DNA from: Platycnemis pennipes | Taxonomy: Eukaryota; Arthropoda; Insecta; Odonata; Platycnemididae | Direction of reading: 5' to 3' | Assembly (NCBI GenBank): GCA_933228895.1 | Contig: OW121853.1 | Location: 75,128,645-75,192,644 of the forward strand | DNA length: 64,000 nt | Shown here: piece by piece, positions 21,274-36,200 of the stretch | Numbering within the stretch: the first letter of the stretch is position 1 | Layout: every line of letters begins with the position of its first letter | Notes under the pieces: generated by a model | What the model saw: only the letters and a program-made list of their open reading frames with translations | Database searches by the model: none | Told to the model about the DNA's origin: nothing | Translations under genes and position numbers: made by a program

Positions 21274-24200
21274 GTGAGGACCAACGTCTTCGAAGTTTTA
21301 AATGTTTTATCAACTTTTTTATACATATTTCATCCTACACTCCTTCAATCTATTACCATCTAATCTTGAAAAAGGCTGGGTTTCATGAAAAAACACGTAA
21401 AGCATTGATTCTTATCAAGCATATTGTCAATCAATAACGCAATACCTTGACCAAAATTTTCAGAAATTTTTCCGTTTAGGAACTTCCTATTATTTTTTAT
21501 GTTATTCTCGACTAAATGATTTCAAGTCCTTCACCCACTTTCATGTGAAATTCTGTCCACACAACTATATCAATTTTCAATTTCTACTTTACACACAACT
21601 ACTTTTAAGGTCTGGCCATAATTCTTTTTCTCTCAATTCTCTCTCTCAATTGTCTCTCAATTGACAGAAGAATATACACATATGACTTACATGTTAATGA
21701 ATAAGTGACTGTGCCGTATTCATAAACCCTTTCACTGCCAGTGGGCTGAACTATTGGCACTCTTGTTTTGTAAGAAAACTTCTCAAAAAGGTCGATCTAT
21801 TCAGTTTTTACTTATTTGTTTACTTTATGATGTTTGCTATGACGGTGAGTCTCTGTCTCAGAAAATTACATCGTAAAATTACATATTTTCCCAAACCCAA
21901 AATGCAAGAGTGTTATTTAGATATAGATATGAAGTTCACTCATTAAAATTATCAGAATTTCTGCAGAGAAAAAATGTAATTCAATTTGACTAGGGCTCAG
22001 ACATAGAGCCCCATGTTGTCTCGTCCAGATGCTTTAATCAGTTAAGCTACCTAGGCATTTCTGCATCCTGTGAATTTCTTGAAGCCTTAAAGAAACAAGA
22101 TGTTAGATGAAGTGCCAAATATACTACTTCATGAAGCAGGCATGATTGTGTACACTGCCCCACTGTCTGTTTACAAGCCTCAAGTTTTAAAATCCGTGAA
22201 AGCCTCAAGAAATCCATGAATAAGAGGGGTGTCCTGGTAGCTTAACTGGTCAAAGAACCTGGCTGAAAATTAGACGGTCCCAAGTCCTAGTTCCAGTCAA
22301 AATGGGTCTCTTATCTCTTCTCTTTTGAAATTCTTCTATCGTGCTTATAAGCAGGTTACTCCACAACATTTTTTGCAGCTAGTTTGCAGTCCTTGAATTC
22401 ATTTAAATTAAGTTCTGGTATGAGATGAATGATTGAAAGTTAGGAGTCCATCATTTTTATGACAATGTACTTAGCAGTCTTTTCCCAATGAACTTGCAAG
22501 GAGCTGGCAGTAAAAGTTACTTCACAGTGACAGTATAAAACAGTGACAGCAGTCCAATAAAATATTTCCCTGTGGTCAACATTCATCTGTATTGTAACCT
22601 AAAAGTATTTTTTCACAAAAGCTATGTTACCAAAGTTGCTTAAAACATATAGTAAAACTGCCTTGAAAGGTTCATATCGATCTTAAAATTAAATTTTCCA
22701 TTTGTCTCACTCCTTATTCCTTTGTTCTCTTGTCCTGTTCACAGCTCCTCGTCTCCTAAAGTTGATCAGCATGTCTGAAGGCTTGGATGAAGTGTTTGTG
22801 AAGAATTACCATAGCGACCCATCCCTTTCTTGGCAATACTTTGGGAGTGCTGCTGGATATCTTCGCCATTTTCCCGGTGAGTATTGATAGCCAAGTGACT
22901 CTATTGGAAGACTGGGTATTCGGTGATGTTTGTCCTATAATCTCATTTCCATTTTCCTGGTTGACCATACTCATGATAATCTTATAAACAATGTGAGGTT
23001 AGTCTACAGATCCACACAAAATAAATTTGAATCATATTTTATTCGTCACCTTGTTTTTCACTCTTTCACTTCCTCTGATTTTTAGCCCTCAATTAAGTTG
23101 AAGAAATTTGTTTTTCTACAGATTTTGTTGTTCAGATGTATTTTCAAATCTTCTCTTGATCTCGTTCAAATAAACAATATTCAACCTTTGACAAATTCAA
23201 ACCAAATTCAGTTCAAATAGAACCACTAATCAATGTATCACCATATTTAGTAATTCTTTTTATTAAATCTTACTAAATGCAGTAATACTTCCACTCCATG
23301 GTTGAATATTACTTGGGACGACATATACTCCCTGTTGCATGACGGTCATGCAATGCTTGTTCCTATATTCTATCACTAACCCTGTAAATTTGGAGATAGT
23401 TTTTTCAAAAGACAATTGTTTATCATTATTATGTTGCTAGATTTTTTTCTAATTTTCTCTAGTCAATTTCAGCATCAATCATGCCACTTCCTTGTGATTT
23501 TTTTTCTTCCATCGCCATATTTTTGTTTTTGGACTGTTTACACTTCATCAGTATGTGTACTAGACTAGTTATAAGGGGCATATTTGACCTTCAGACCACT
23601 AGTATTTAAGTTAGACATTTTAATGTTTAGGTGAGAGAAATAATTTTGTTTTAAGGGAAGGTATGGGGAAAGGCAATACCATTTATCTCTCTCAGGAATT
23701 CAACAAAATGTGTATTATAACCATCCATTACAAAGTTGCATTTTCAGGCATAGATATGTTGTACATGATGGTAGAAAGACCCAACTAATATTTTTCCTTG
23801 CAGTTGCTGTATATAAGTAGCTAGGTAGCATTTTTGTGTAGAAAATGTCATATTTCAATATTATTATTATTATAAGTATTCTACCGGTGAAGGTAGGTTT
23901 AAATGGACATTTAATTCTTCCCACCCCCTAAATTTCACACGATGTCCCTCTTCAGCCCCTCATACCTTCTGCCACCTATCATTCCATCCAAGCTACCCGT
24001 TCTTTTTCTCCCTCTTCCCCGCTTACCCAACACTCTTCCCTCAATCACTTCCTTCAAAACACCATCCCCTTTTATTACCTTTTCCATCCACACCTTCTGC
24101 CTTCTCCTAATTTCATCTATCAAATTTCTTTCCTCTCCTACCAATTCTAGCACTTCATCGTTCGTCTTCCTTTCAACCCACTTTATTTTCTCCATTCTTC

Positions 24201-27200
24201 TCCAGACCCACATTTCAAAAGCCCTAAGTCTATTTTCATCTTCTTTTCGCAAAGCCCACGTTTCCGCCCCATATAGTGCAACGCTCCATATTAAACTTTT
24301 CACTAGTCTTTTCTTCACTTCCCTACTCAAGGCCCCTGTCATTAGCTCACGCCTACGAGTAAAGGCTTCTTTTGCCAATGCAATTCTCCTTCTCACTTCA
24401 ATGCTGCTATACCCTTTTTCTTCCAGCACACTACCTAGATAGGTAAATTGCTCTACCTGCTCTAGCTTCTGACCTCCCACTTTTATCGTTATGCTGGCTC
24501 TTTTTGTTCTTGAAAACCGCATTACTTTCGTTTTCTTCTGGTTTATCTTCATCCCGTATCTTTCGCACTGTCCCTGCAATGCATCCAGCATTTTTTGCAA
24601 GCCACGGGCAGACTGGCATACTAGCGCTTGGTCATCCGCAAACCTCACTGATTTTATCAATTTCCCCCCGACCTTCACTCCAGCCTCCAGTTCATCCCAA
24701 GCCATTCTCACCATTTCCTCCGAGTATATGTTGAAAAGTACCGGTGATAAAGGACAGCCCTGCCTAACTCCCCTCCCTATTGTTGCCCAATCCGATTCTC
24801 CATCTGCTACTCTCACTTGCGCCTTCTGCGCCATATATAAATTCCGAATCAGTCTCCTGTCTCTCCAGTCTACTCCTATCTTCCGCAATATTTCCATTAA
24901 CTTGTCCCACCTCACTCTGTCGAACGCCTTTTCGAAATCAACAAAGCACGCGAATACGTCCTGATTGTATTCTAGGTTCCTTTCCACTAGTATTCTCATC
25001 ACTGCAATCGCATCCCGAGTGGCCCTCCCCTTCCGAAATCCAAACTGATCCTCGCCTAGGAATTCATTTGCTCTCTTTTCCATTCTCCTATTGATGATTC
25101 TAAGCACTACCTTTGCCGCATGAGAAATCAAACTTATCGTTCTATAGTCTTCACATTCCTTTGTCACCCTCTTTTTCGGTATAGGTATCAGCACGGTTTT
25201 TACAAAATCCTCCGGCCAAGCCCCCTCCTCGTATATTTTACGAACAAGTTCATAAAATCTGTCCCTTCCTCCTTTTCCTAGGTTCTTCAGAAGCTCAGCT
25301 GGGATGCTATCAACCCCCACCGCTTTTCCTGCCTTCATTTCTCGCAGTGCCTTCTCTATCTCACTATCCAGTATTCCGGGGCCCACGTCATCCTGATCTA
25401 CGTCCTTTTCCTCTTCTATGTCCAAGTTGCTAGGCCTATTTTCGCTATCATACAGTTCCTCAACATATTCCCTCCAACGACGTTGGATCTCCTCTGGCTC
25501 CATTGCTAAATTTCCCTTTCTGTCTTTGATGCACGGGACCGTTTTCCCTTTCTTATTTCCCGATAACATTCTAACCTTTGAGTACAGACTGCCTATTTCT
25601 CCTTCTCTCTGGAGTCTCTCCAGCTCCTCGCATTGCCGACTCCACCACTTTTCTCTTGCTCTCTTTGTATCTCTCCTAAGCCTGTTGTTAATCTCCTTAT
25701 AACGCCTTTTGCCTAGCTCTGTATTTACATTTTTCCATTTCCTTCTTTCGTCTATCCTTTCCATCATTTCCACTGTTACCCATGGTTTCTTGATCCTCCT
25801 AGTGTCTACTGTTCCTATTGTTTTCTCCGCTGCTTCTTTTATGCCCGTCTTTATCATTTCCCATCTTTCATCTATTGTTCCTCTTCCCTCCTCTTCCCTC
25901 ATGCATCTATCCACAATCTCCTGGTATTCCCTCCTCTTCCCTCCAATCAGTGCTCCTACATCCCACCTTTTTATTTTCCTTCCTACTTTCAACCTCTTTA
26001 GTCTCATCTCACATTTCATCACCACCAAGTTATGGTCGGAGTCGGCATCTGCACCTGGGAAACTATGCGAGTTCTTTACACTATTTCTGAATCTTTGCCT
26101 AATCATGATGTAGTCTAATTGGTACCTTCCAGTATCCCCCGGCATTTTCCACGTGTACCTACGCCTAGGGTGGTGTTTATACCACGTATTTGTAATCACT
26201 AAATTATTCCTCCTACAGAACTCCACTGCTTTTTCGCCCCGGTCATTCCTTACACCCAGACCATACTCCCCTACTTCACTTCCGTCCCTCCCTTCCCCTA
26301 CTACAGCGTTCCAATCTCCCATAACTATTAGGTTCTTCCTGCCCTTTACTTTCCCCATTACTTCTTCCAACTGGTCATATACTTCGTCAACTTCCTCTTC
26401 TCTATGCCCCCCTGTCGGCATGTAAACCTGTACTACGACTACATTTTCCGGCTTAGCTTTGATTTCGATGGCTAGTATTCTATCGCTTAACTGTTCCACA
26501 TTCAACACCCTTTTTCCTAATGTTGCATTCAATACGACTGCTACTCCCCGCTGGCTCTCTTCCCCTCCACTGTATATAACCCTGTACTTTTCACTCCAGA
26601 AGTCCCCCTGGTCTCTCCATCTTACTTCGCTTAGTCCCAACAAATCGATCTTTCCCCTCTCCATTTCACGCTTAATGTTCTCTAGTTTTCCTGCCCTTAA
26701 CATAGTCCTAACGTTCCATGTCCCGATCCTTAGCATTGCTGCTCTCTTCTCTGGTTTATTCTTCGCCGCCGCTGCTGTTGCCGCTGCTGCTGTCATTCTT
26801 TTCGTGCAAGGATTTCGTGAGATGACGACCGCAGAGTCCTTGCTTACCCTGCTGCCGGGCACGACACCCGTTCCACTAATTTGGTTCCGGGCCCCGTAGT
26901 TGCCAGGATTCAATTCTCTATTGTTCAAGTCCATTGTGATCTTGGGAGAGTTTAATTGAGGTGGTTTCCCGTTGCCTGCCTCAATAGTGTTTTTAACGTG
27001 ACACCATCACTTGTTAGGCCGCCCCACTGGGGTCAGACGCCTTCTCACAGCCGCCTCACTGAGGAACAGACGCTGCGAGTACGGTACGTGGACTACCTTT
27101 CGTCAGGCTCCTACCCTTCGACCTGTCTGGCATGGGTGACCCTACCAGGAGCAATATTAGTTACTCCCGCCAGTGTAGCTCTAGGGGTCACGGGAACACG

Positions 27201-30200
27201 CAAGCCCCAATCCCACCACGACAAGGCGTAGTCCATGGGGAAGGGATTTCAATATGCCTTATTAATAAAATTTTATCTTCATCTTATTTACAAAATTTCT
27301 CATTGTGCATGAAGTTTTATTTCTAACATATTTATAAAATTTTGTCTTGATGCTATTCATAAAGTTTCATCCAGACCTTGTTCATATCATTTTGAAGTAC
27401 ATATATATAAAACTCTATCTTTACCTTGTATACACATTTTTTATTGTTTTCTTATTAAACTGCTGATAATAACAATGTACCATTTCCCATCCTTTGTATG
27501 GCACTTTACATTGGTGAATTTGGATTAAATATTAAAGATTGATAAGTATTAATTATTACAAATCAATCTTAACAGGGAGCTCCACCAGCTTGATTATTGT
27601 AACAGGCAGATTCTATATTCATCGAAAATTTATCACTCTTGCGGAAGTGGATGAAATGATATTAATAGTTTCAAAAGTGGTATTATCCATGGTATATGTA
27701 TAATCTGAGTGCCTTGATTTTCTCTTTCCAGCAATGAGATGGAAAAGTGACCCAGATCTGTTTGACTGTCGTGGCAGACCTTGGTATGTTGAGGCTGCAA
27801 GTGCCTGCACCAAATCAGCCGTAGTGCTGGTTGACACCACTGGCTCTATGACTGGTATGCGGTACAGCATAGCCCGACTCACGACAGGAGCCCTGCTGGA
27901 AACATTCGCCCCTAACGACTTGGTTTCAGTTATTAAGTTCTCAGAGACACCCGAGGAGCTTGTTCCATGCTTTAAGGATACTTTGGTTCCAGTATGTTAA
28001 ATAAATTTCCTGCCAGATGTAATTAAGTCTTTTGAGTTCTTTTCCTTGAGTTCAAAATGCTTAGGTTAAGCAAAAAATAAATAAAATTAGAAACTTACCA
28101 TGAACCTAATTTTAAATTGATATTTAATTATTAATTTGAAAATATTGAAAATAATGAAGCATATTTGATGAATTATAATGTTGAATTTTTAATTGTTTTT
28201 TTAATCTGTGTCACAGCTGAGAGAGTGTAATAATTCCAAGAAATTATTATCAGAAGTCTGTGAAAACACCCATTGTCTTTCTTTTAATTGAAGGTTTTAC
28301 TGGCATTTAATATAACCTTTGCCCTATGATGAAACCTCTGACAATCTTCTTATCTTTCAGGCTACGAGAGAAAATATTATAGCATTCAAGCACGCATTAG
28401 CTGATGCCCAAGACCACACTGAAGGCTATGCCAATTTTACCGCTGCATTTGAGAGGGCGTTCGAGTTGTTTGAGATTGTAAGCACCTCTCTGTTGGATTA
28501 TCCACTGCCTTACTAACCATGCTATCAGATTTTTTTATACTGCCTCTTACTGTGTTCCCTTTAGTGTTCATTTCAGCATAAAATTTTCATTCAAAACTGA
28601 GCCTGATATAATGTGTTTTTGTACTGTCACAATCACCTCTGCACAGATCTCCCATGGTTACCCAGTGTTGCATAACTTATGGGTTCACCTCTTCTGTTTC
28701 AATCATGGTACTGAAATTTAATACCTAGTTTTTCTTATCTGGTGAAATATTTTTGCATTCTGAAGTGTTATTTCCATTGCTATTTGTTATCACTTAAGCA
28801 TACTGCCACGAAAAAAAATCTTACTGCTTCAAAACGGTGAAAAATTAAAGTTATTCAAAATTTTCGATATTCCACTGGGACAACCCTTAAAACCAGCAGT
28901 AGCGGAACATGCAGCCTCGGGACACGCGGTTGACCTCAAAGAAACCAAGATAATCGCCAAAGTGAAAAACTTCAAACCCCGGCTGATCCGCGAAGCTTTG
29001 GAAATAAGGAAATGCCAGCAAAATTATAATAGGGACTGTGGCCTCCAAGTCAGCCACACGTGGGACCCAGCTTTGAACCGAAATAAAAATACAATGACTA
29101 CTCCTTCCACGCCCCCCCTTCCCATCCTTTTCCCTCCCTGAATCCCCTATATAAACTCCTCCATCTCGACAGACACCTCATTCCCTTGGATAAAGTGACC
29201 AGCAACGGCCACGAAACGTCAGGGTCACACCTGGTATAGAACGCGGGATACACCCGAAAAAGAAAAACATACTTACATCTATAATGACCCGCGAGAGTTT
29301 TAATCAAGAATTATTCAAAATTGTCTGCTTCTATTAGGCTGGCTATGAGGCAAGCCATCCTTTTGCTTTCTGTCTCGGCAATACGATGACACCACATGCT
29401 TGCCCTTTGATCTCCATTCTAAAACCCCATGGTGCTAGGGGTTGGCCAACTTAGGATTATGAAGGTCAAAACTCCAAGTTGTCTGTCGCAACCTTTGTGT
29501 TTTCTGTTTCTTCCCCAAAGACTCCTTTCCCCAAAGCAATCACCATTAATTTCTTGGTTTTTCAAATAGTAGTCTTCCCATCCCACCACTTACTTCACCA
29601 AAAAACTCCAATATTGGAAAAGTGATCAAGCTGTGGCTAAGGGTCACATGATGACACCTGAAGGACATACTACTTATCATTGGTATGCCCATAAACCTTT
29701 ATGTCGTTGGAGAGGAGGATCCCAGTTCCTGAGCATTATGCACTTATCCATCTAATGAAATTCATGTGGAAATTCATATCAGGATGAGATCCAGAAAGCA
29801 CTCTCATCAATGAGTATTTGCTTCCAGCCTCCTTTCCCAACATCAGGTTATTGACTGGTATCAGTAGAGGATTTGTTTTCCTATATTTCATCTGATGATG
29901 ATATGTAATAATTTGTGGAAAAACTGGGGTTGTATGTTTAGTTCTGTCATAAAATATAAAAGTTTTAATTGTTCAAAAAACACTTTCACAATAAACTCCT
30001 TCATTGACAAAATTTTGCTAATTCTCAAAATGCGGAAGTGCTTTTGAGAAGGTAATAATGCAGCTCTGTCATTGATTGAGGTGTGTAAAAACATGATTGT
30101 TACTATTCCTACAAATTTTTGTTGGCTTATAATTACAGTGCTATAAATTACAAGTATCTATTGTCCCCATGATTGTTCATCATTCATCATCATCATCATT

Positions 30201-33200
30201 GGTCAACAATCCTAGGATTGGTTTGACGCAGCTTTCCACTCGATTCTTCTATCGGCCAACCTTTTCATTGTGATGTAATTCTTCTCTTTTCCATTCTTCA
30301 CAACCTGTTCCATGCATCTCATATGAGGTCTGCCTTTTCCAATCTTCCCGTTCACTTTTCCCTCGACGATTGTCTTCATTGTGTCTCAAAATATGGCCGA
30401 TTAAGTTTTCCCTTCTTCTTTTTAGAGTTGTCAGCACACTTCTTTTTTCTCCTACTCTTCTTAGCACTTCATCGTTACTTACTCGGTCGATCCATTTAAT
30501 CTTCAGCATTCTTCTGTAGCACCACATTTTAAATGCTTCAACCCTTTTCTTCTCCGCTGCTGTCATTGACCATGCCTCACTGCCGTAAAGAAACATACTC
30601 CAGATGTATGTTCTGATGAACTGTTTCCTTACTTCTATGCTTGTATTTCCAGCTGTAAGTAGATTCTTCTTTTGATAGAATACCCTCTTTTCCTGGGCTA
30701 TTCTACTAACTATTTCTTTCTATCTTCATCCATCTTTGGTTACTCGGCTTCCTAGGTAACAGAACTCTTTCACCTCATCAAGTTTTTGTTTTTCATTAAT
30801 GTAACATTATTCAATTGTTGGCTTGAGAAGTCCCTTCCTCAGAAACTATTCTCTTGTATACCTCAGCTGATTATGTTTAGTTAGGTATCTGTTAGGACTA
30901 TGGAGAGATATTCTGTGATGATTTCAAGATTCCTTAATTCTTGCAACTAACCCTTCCATCAGCAACTCTCACTCACCCTTCGGGGCTCCCTTTCCTTCAC
31001 CTCTTCTTTTACCTGTCCTTACCCTCCTTCGGTAAGATGCTTCCGAGGGCTCCCATCATCCCCTCTGGGAGTTGTCTCTCCTTCCTCAGCGTACCCTTCT
31101 TCCTCCGATACCTCTCTCTTCCTATCGAGACCAAAACATAGACCTTTGGACGCAGTGTTTAAAAATGGCCACCTTACAAGCAAGTTTTCAAAAGTAGTAT
31201 CAACAGCCTAGCCAAAGGTGAAAGTTTTTTTTCAAGGCTGTTTTAATTTTTGTCCAAGACTGTACTTTATTCAGCTGCTAGACATTGAAAAATATTTTCT
31301 TGATTTATTGGTTGTTCCTCTTATTGTATAATCCAAGATTTTATATTAATAGGTGATACTGTTATAAATAAACTTGATTAATTGAGGTTCAGGTTTGTGT
31401 TCATATATGACCTAATTCAAGCATAATTTACTTTGTTTGTAGAACAGAGCTAGCAGAGGTGATTGCTCTCCTTGTGGACCAACTGATAACGAAGTGCTCT
31501 TCCTGGTCACTGACAATGTGCCTGGAAATTGGTCGTGGTTACTGGGCCAGTACAACAACCTTAATTCTCCTCTGGCGATAAGAAGGAATTTCAGCGAGTC
31601 TTACAGCTCAGAGAATGTCACAGAAGAGGAAATGATGCAAGACGAGGCTTTGGCGGGCAAAGTTGTGTTTGATGCTGATTCCATGTCTACTCTTCCTCCA
31701 TTGACCGCAGGAAATGATTCCGAAGACATGCTGCCTCCCGTTCGCATCGTAGCCTTCCTCATTGGGAAAGAAGTTTTCAACATTAAGGAGATAGAGAAAT
31801 TTACTTGCGAAAATAGAGGTGAGACTGACTCATCTTACGGTTTCAAGGAAGCTAATCTTTTGATGAAACAGTGATATCTCCTTGAACTCAAATGAAAAGT
31901 AGTCATGGTTGCCATATAAAAGCTGCCAAATTAAGCAACAATTAATGGTAAATTCAAGTGTCCTTTCGAAATCCAACATATCAACATTATGTACTTGCTT
32001 TCAGCTACAGTAATTGTAGGGAAAATTTCACTGTAGCCTATTTGAGAATAGTACCTTGTACCTTGACACCCTCATATCTCCAAAGAGGAGAAACATCTTG
32101 GATGGTAAACTGATTAATCACTTAACTGTGTCCGGCGAGACGTAGTGGAATGATATCATAATGAAAAAACACAAGGTATCGCACTTATTCCTCAGTGCAC
32201 ACTCTGGAATTTGAAATTGTTCTGCAAGGGGAGGAGTCCTCCCTTCCCTCCCCCACCCACTCCTAGTTGTGTATATATACCACTCTCTTGACCGAATATT
32301 TTTGTACCTGATGATGGCTTAACGGCTGAAACGCGTAGTACCACCATTAAAACTGTGGAATAAGTGCTAGAGCTTGTGTTTTTTCTTGATTAATCACTGA
32401 TTGATTTGATTCTTATGCTCACTGGAGAACATCATCTTGATTTTAAATATAATCTAACCTGCAATAATTATGAAAATGAAGGGATAAAATGCATATATGG
32501 TGCACAAGGTGCAATTGCCTTCATGGACCTAATTTGTTTTGCAAAATCATAAATGAGCTAATTTCAAAAAGATAAGATATTTGAGGAAAATGATTAATGT
32601 ATTTCACATAAGATTCCACAATATTTTTGTGATGTATTTTACATCATGATGGGATTCACCACATGGATATGGTGAAAAGACATCAGACCCTAATTCTGAG
32701 GAGAGTATTTTCTTTTTAACTTAAATAATGTGGTGAATTGCTTCATGACACATGTTGAACATTCTTTCACTGATTCTTTTTGCATCAAAACGTTGTAGTA
32801 ATCCTACTTGCATAAATACTCGTTGAAAAAACTGATATTTTATTTTTGAATAGAAAAGAATGAATGATAAATTAATTCTCTATAGCAACATTTGGAGAAC
32901 TCGTCGAAGTGCTGGAAGAAAAGTTTGGAATGTGCCTATGAATCGGCTGATTTGTTGAGTCAATTTATGTTTACCAAACAGTTCCTTATGACTTATGTTG
33001 TTCTGGATTTTTTAACACATTTATATATACCTACCATGATAAAATATAATCTGTGCTCCTTGTATATGTATTCAAAGTATTATTGTTGTTGTATACAAGC
33101 TACTGTGAGGGATAAAGAATGTTATTGATACTTGCAATTTTTTCTTCCTAGGGTTTTCGAGGAATCTTCAGTCTTTGGATGAGGTGAAGGAAGAAGTTCT

Positions 33201-36200
33201 CGAGTATGTCCCGTTGTTGGCGAAGCCATTGGCTCTTACCACGGCTGAAAGGGATTATCCCAGACCAGTTGTTTGGACCCACACATTTGCTGATGTATCT
33301 GTGAGTCAGCCTTCAGGTTTTCCAAGTTTAAAATAGAATAACATTTTATAGCATGATCATACAAAAAAATTTTATTATCTTTCACTTAAAGTCTCAAAAT
33401 TTTCAGCTTCTTCTCAGCGATGAAATTAATTTCACTCTCTCCTCAAATGGCTTGCCGCAGCTTATGCTATTTAATGCCACTTCATTTAACTACTTGCTTT
33501 CCTGTGACTCTTTTTAATGCATTAGCATATATTTCATTAACAAGAATGTATGAGATATTCCTTATTCAGAGGTTTTTTCTTGAAAAAAACATGCAATGCT
33601 TTATTTTCTTATTTTTAAATTGAATATTTAAAAATACATACTATAATATTGACTGAGCCAAATTTCTGCATTGGCCTGATTTTTTTTATTCACTCTCGTG
33701 GCTGAATTATGGATTTTGGTATTTTTTTAAATTCAGCTAATATTTTTGCATTGGTCTTACAAAATATCATGCTAATTCCTATTGCTGTGTGAAATATTTT
33801 GTGAGGCAATCTATAATGTTTTCAAGTGATCTTTCTTGAAGTCCTTTTTAACCTTATATACCATCATAAACGAAAAAGAAATTTGATGACCGTTTTAAAT
33901 AGAAATTGTATTCATTGAATTTACTTTTGGGTGAAGTAATATTTTAAAAAATTAACTCTATATTTTGTATCCAAGTTTACGATTTTTACGTGCATAGAGA
34001 TACATTTATGTCAAATTTCAGCCTTAATTATCTTACTTCCCCTAAGATATTCTGTGAAATTTTTACCATGCTTATTTTTCCCAAGTTTTTGTGCAAATTT
34101 TCTCTCCAAAGATTGCATTTCACCGAGACTTTAATTTCAATGCATCACCATGCATCTCTGTATATTTTTGGGAATTTCTTAGGCCACGTTTATGTGACCT
34201 GTTTGGAAGTAGATTCTTATTTACTTATCGCTTTGAAAATAAGCATGATATTAATAAATAAGTTCACTTTTGGATTTGCTTATGGCAAAAGCCTGACATG
34301 AAAGGAGCTAATGATCACAAAAGTCTTTTTTTTTGTGATATTCAGACCAACAAACACATATTCTATAATGTTCCAGGCTGCTAATATGATATTTAATAAT
34401 CAATATTCTGCAGGGATGCCCTTTACCATTTACAGTCTACATCAAACTTATTGTTATGTGCTGTAAAATGAACAAATAGTCAGTATATTGGATACTACGA
34501 CACCATGTTGTATGTAATGTGATAAAATAGTATAATTTTATTCCCCTTTTGGACTCTGAATTGAAATAGCATTGAAATTTATGCATACATCTCTATCCCT
34601 TATGTGTTCTGTGAAGAATGCAGTCCTCTTATGAGCAGAATAACATTTTATGTAAAACAAAGAATTTGCACCATGAGTAAATGGCCATGGTTCAGAGAAT
34701 AAAATATTGAAATTCAGGTTGATTTGTCATGGAAAGCAACTGTACTGAAACATCATTATATAATTAATTTTGTCATATCCAAGATGATTAATTAAATGTA
34801 TTAAGGAATATCCCTCTGGTCTTGGACTGCATATTTTCTTATTAGTTTTGATAATTTCCAGTGAATTATTGCAGTACCAAGCAAAGCACTTCTCTTAGGT
34901 CTTGAACAAATTAAATTTCAAGATAGTAATGTGGGGCTATTTCTCATGTTTATAGGTAATACTTTGCTACTGAATTACCTTCCTAATTTTGCTTTATGTA
35001 ACCGGCATAGCATAAACGTAGTAAATATTGCATAGATAGAAAGGATACATTTTATAGAAATAAAATCTCTTGTGCATCTTTTTCACATCTTGTATGCTTG
35101 TAAAGGTTTGTTAGATGCATTAAGTGCTCTCTATATCCAAGATATGTGCAGATTAGCTGAGCATGAGTAGGTTTCCTCTATGGAACCAGTGTAGGGATGA
35201 CATTTTCCAGCATCTCTGAATCTTCAATGCATTTGGTTGAGTTATTGCGTTTTATGTATTATGTGCACAAATGGTCAGATAAATATAGTGGTTCTTTTAA
35301 GCATGTAGAGCATATTTGAAAATTATTACGTTCATTACCCTCGTGCATCACATTAGCCTTTAGTACTTAGGTAAGTAAATAGCAACGGCCCCGAATTCTG
35401 AATCATTTTCCTCCTGGTCTCATGCTCATTCATTGCCAGGCATTTTGCATTAGCAAATCCCGTATCTCCTAATGTAACCTTTTTTGAGTGTTTTTCAGTG
35501 TGCAACTCAACCCGCAAATGCAGGGGTTGTTGGTTTTTTTCATATCTTTTTCGTTTGAGAGATTTCCTTCAAGTGTGTTGTGGTTTGGTGTCTGCACTAA
35601 CTGCTTGCAGGATCCAAAAATCTCAAGATGGCTATGGGAGGTGATGAAAAACAAGGAGCAGAAGGGGAGATTCGATGCTTACGAAAGGAATAAGAAAATG
35701 TTTTTCAACCAAGAAGAAGAAGACCATAGATACGTTAAAAAACGAAGAAAGGTATTTCGTCAGTTGACCAATGTGGCATTTCACTGTCTCCACATGGGGG
35801 AGACCCGTAATTCACTGTCCTTTTAAACCCCTGTGAATATTTTTTCTCTGCCAGGCAATTTTCCCTCAATTCATCCTCCTCAATCTCTTTGAGTTTTCTT
35901 GTCATTGTGTCCACAATTTTTATCTTGTACATAAGTATATAAGTCCTTGTACATACATGAGTGGGGTCCACAAATTTAATTCATCAGAAGTGCTCTGGAA
36001 ATCTCCTATATCAGGGCCCATACACACTCCTGTTTCTCAGGTTAGCTATGTTTGTAAATAAATTATAGATGAAGACCGCATCTCCCTCTGAAATAAAATA
36101 CACAATCTCTAATGTACATAATAACCATCTTCTCTGCCACATATGAAACAATTCTTCTCCAAAAACGTAGGAGGAACTCATTTTGTATTTTATTAGGCCA

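Noticed and set aside
20802..21437. A 211-codon free-standing acidic protein
   Set aside because: The frame reads through the intron. The family motifs, AG/GT borders and phase show it is an internal exon of the alpha-2/delta gene.
23942..26899. Several long open frames on the + strand across the LINE
   Set aside because: They are rich in Pro/Ser/Phe and are the reverse-strand shadow of the intact 999-codon ORF.
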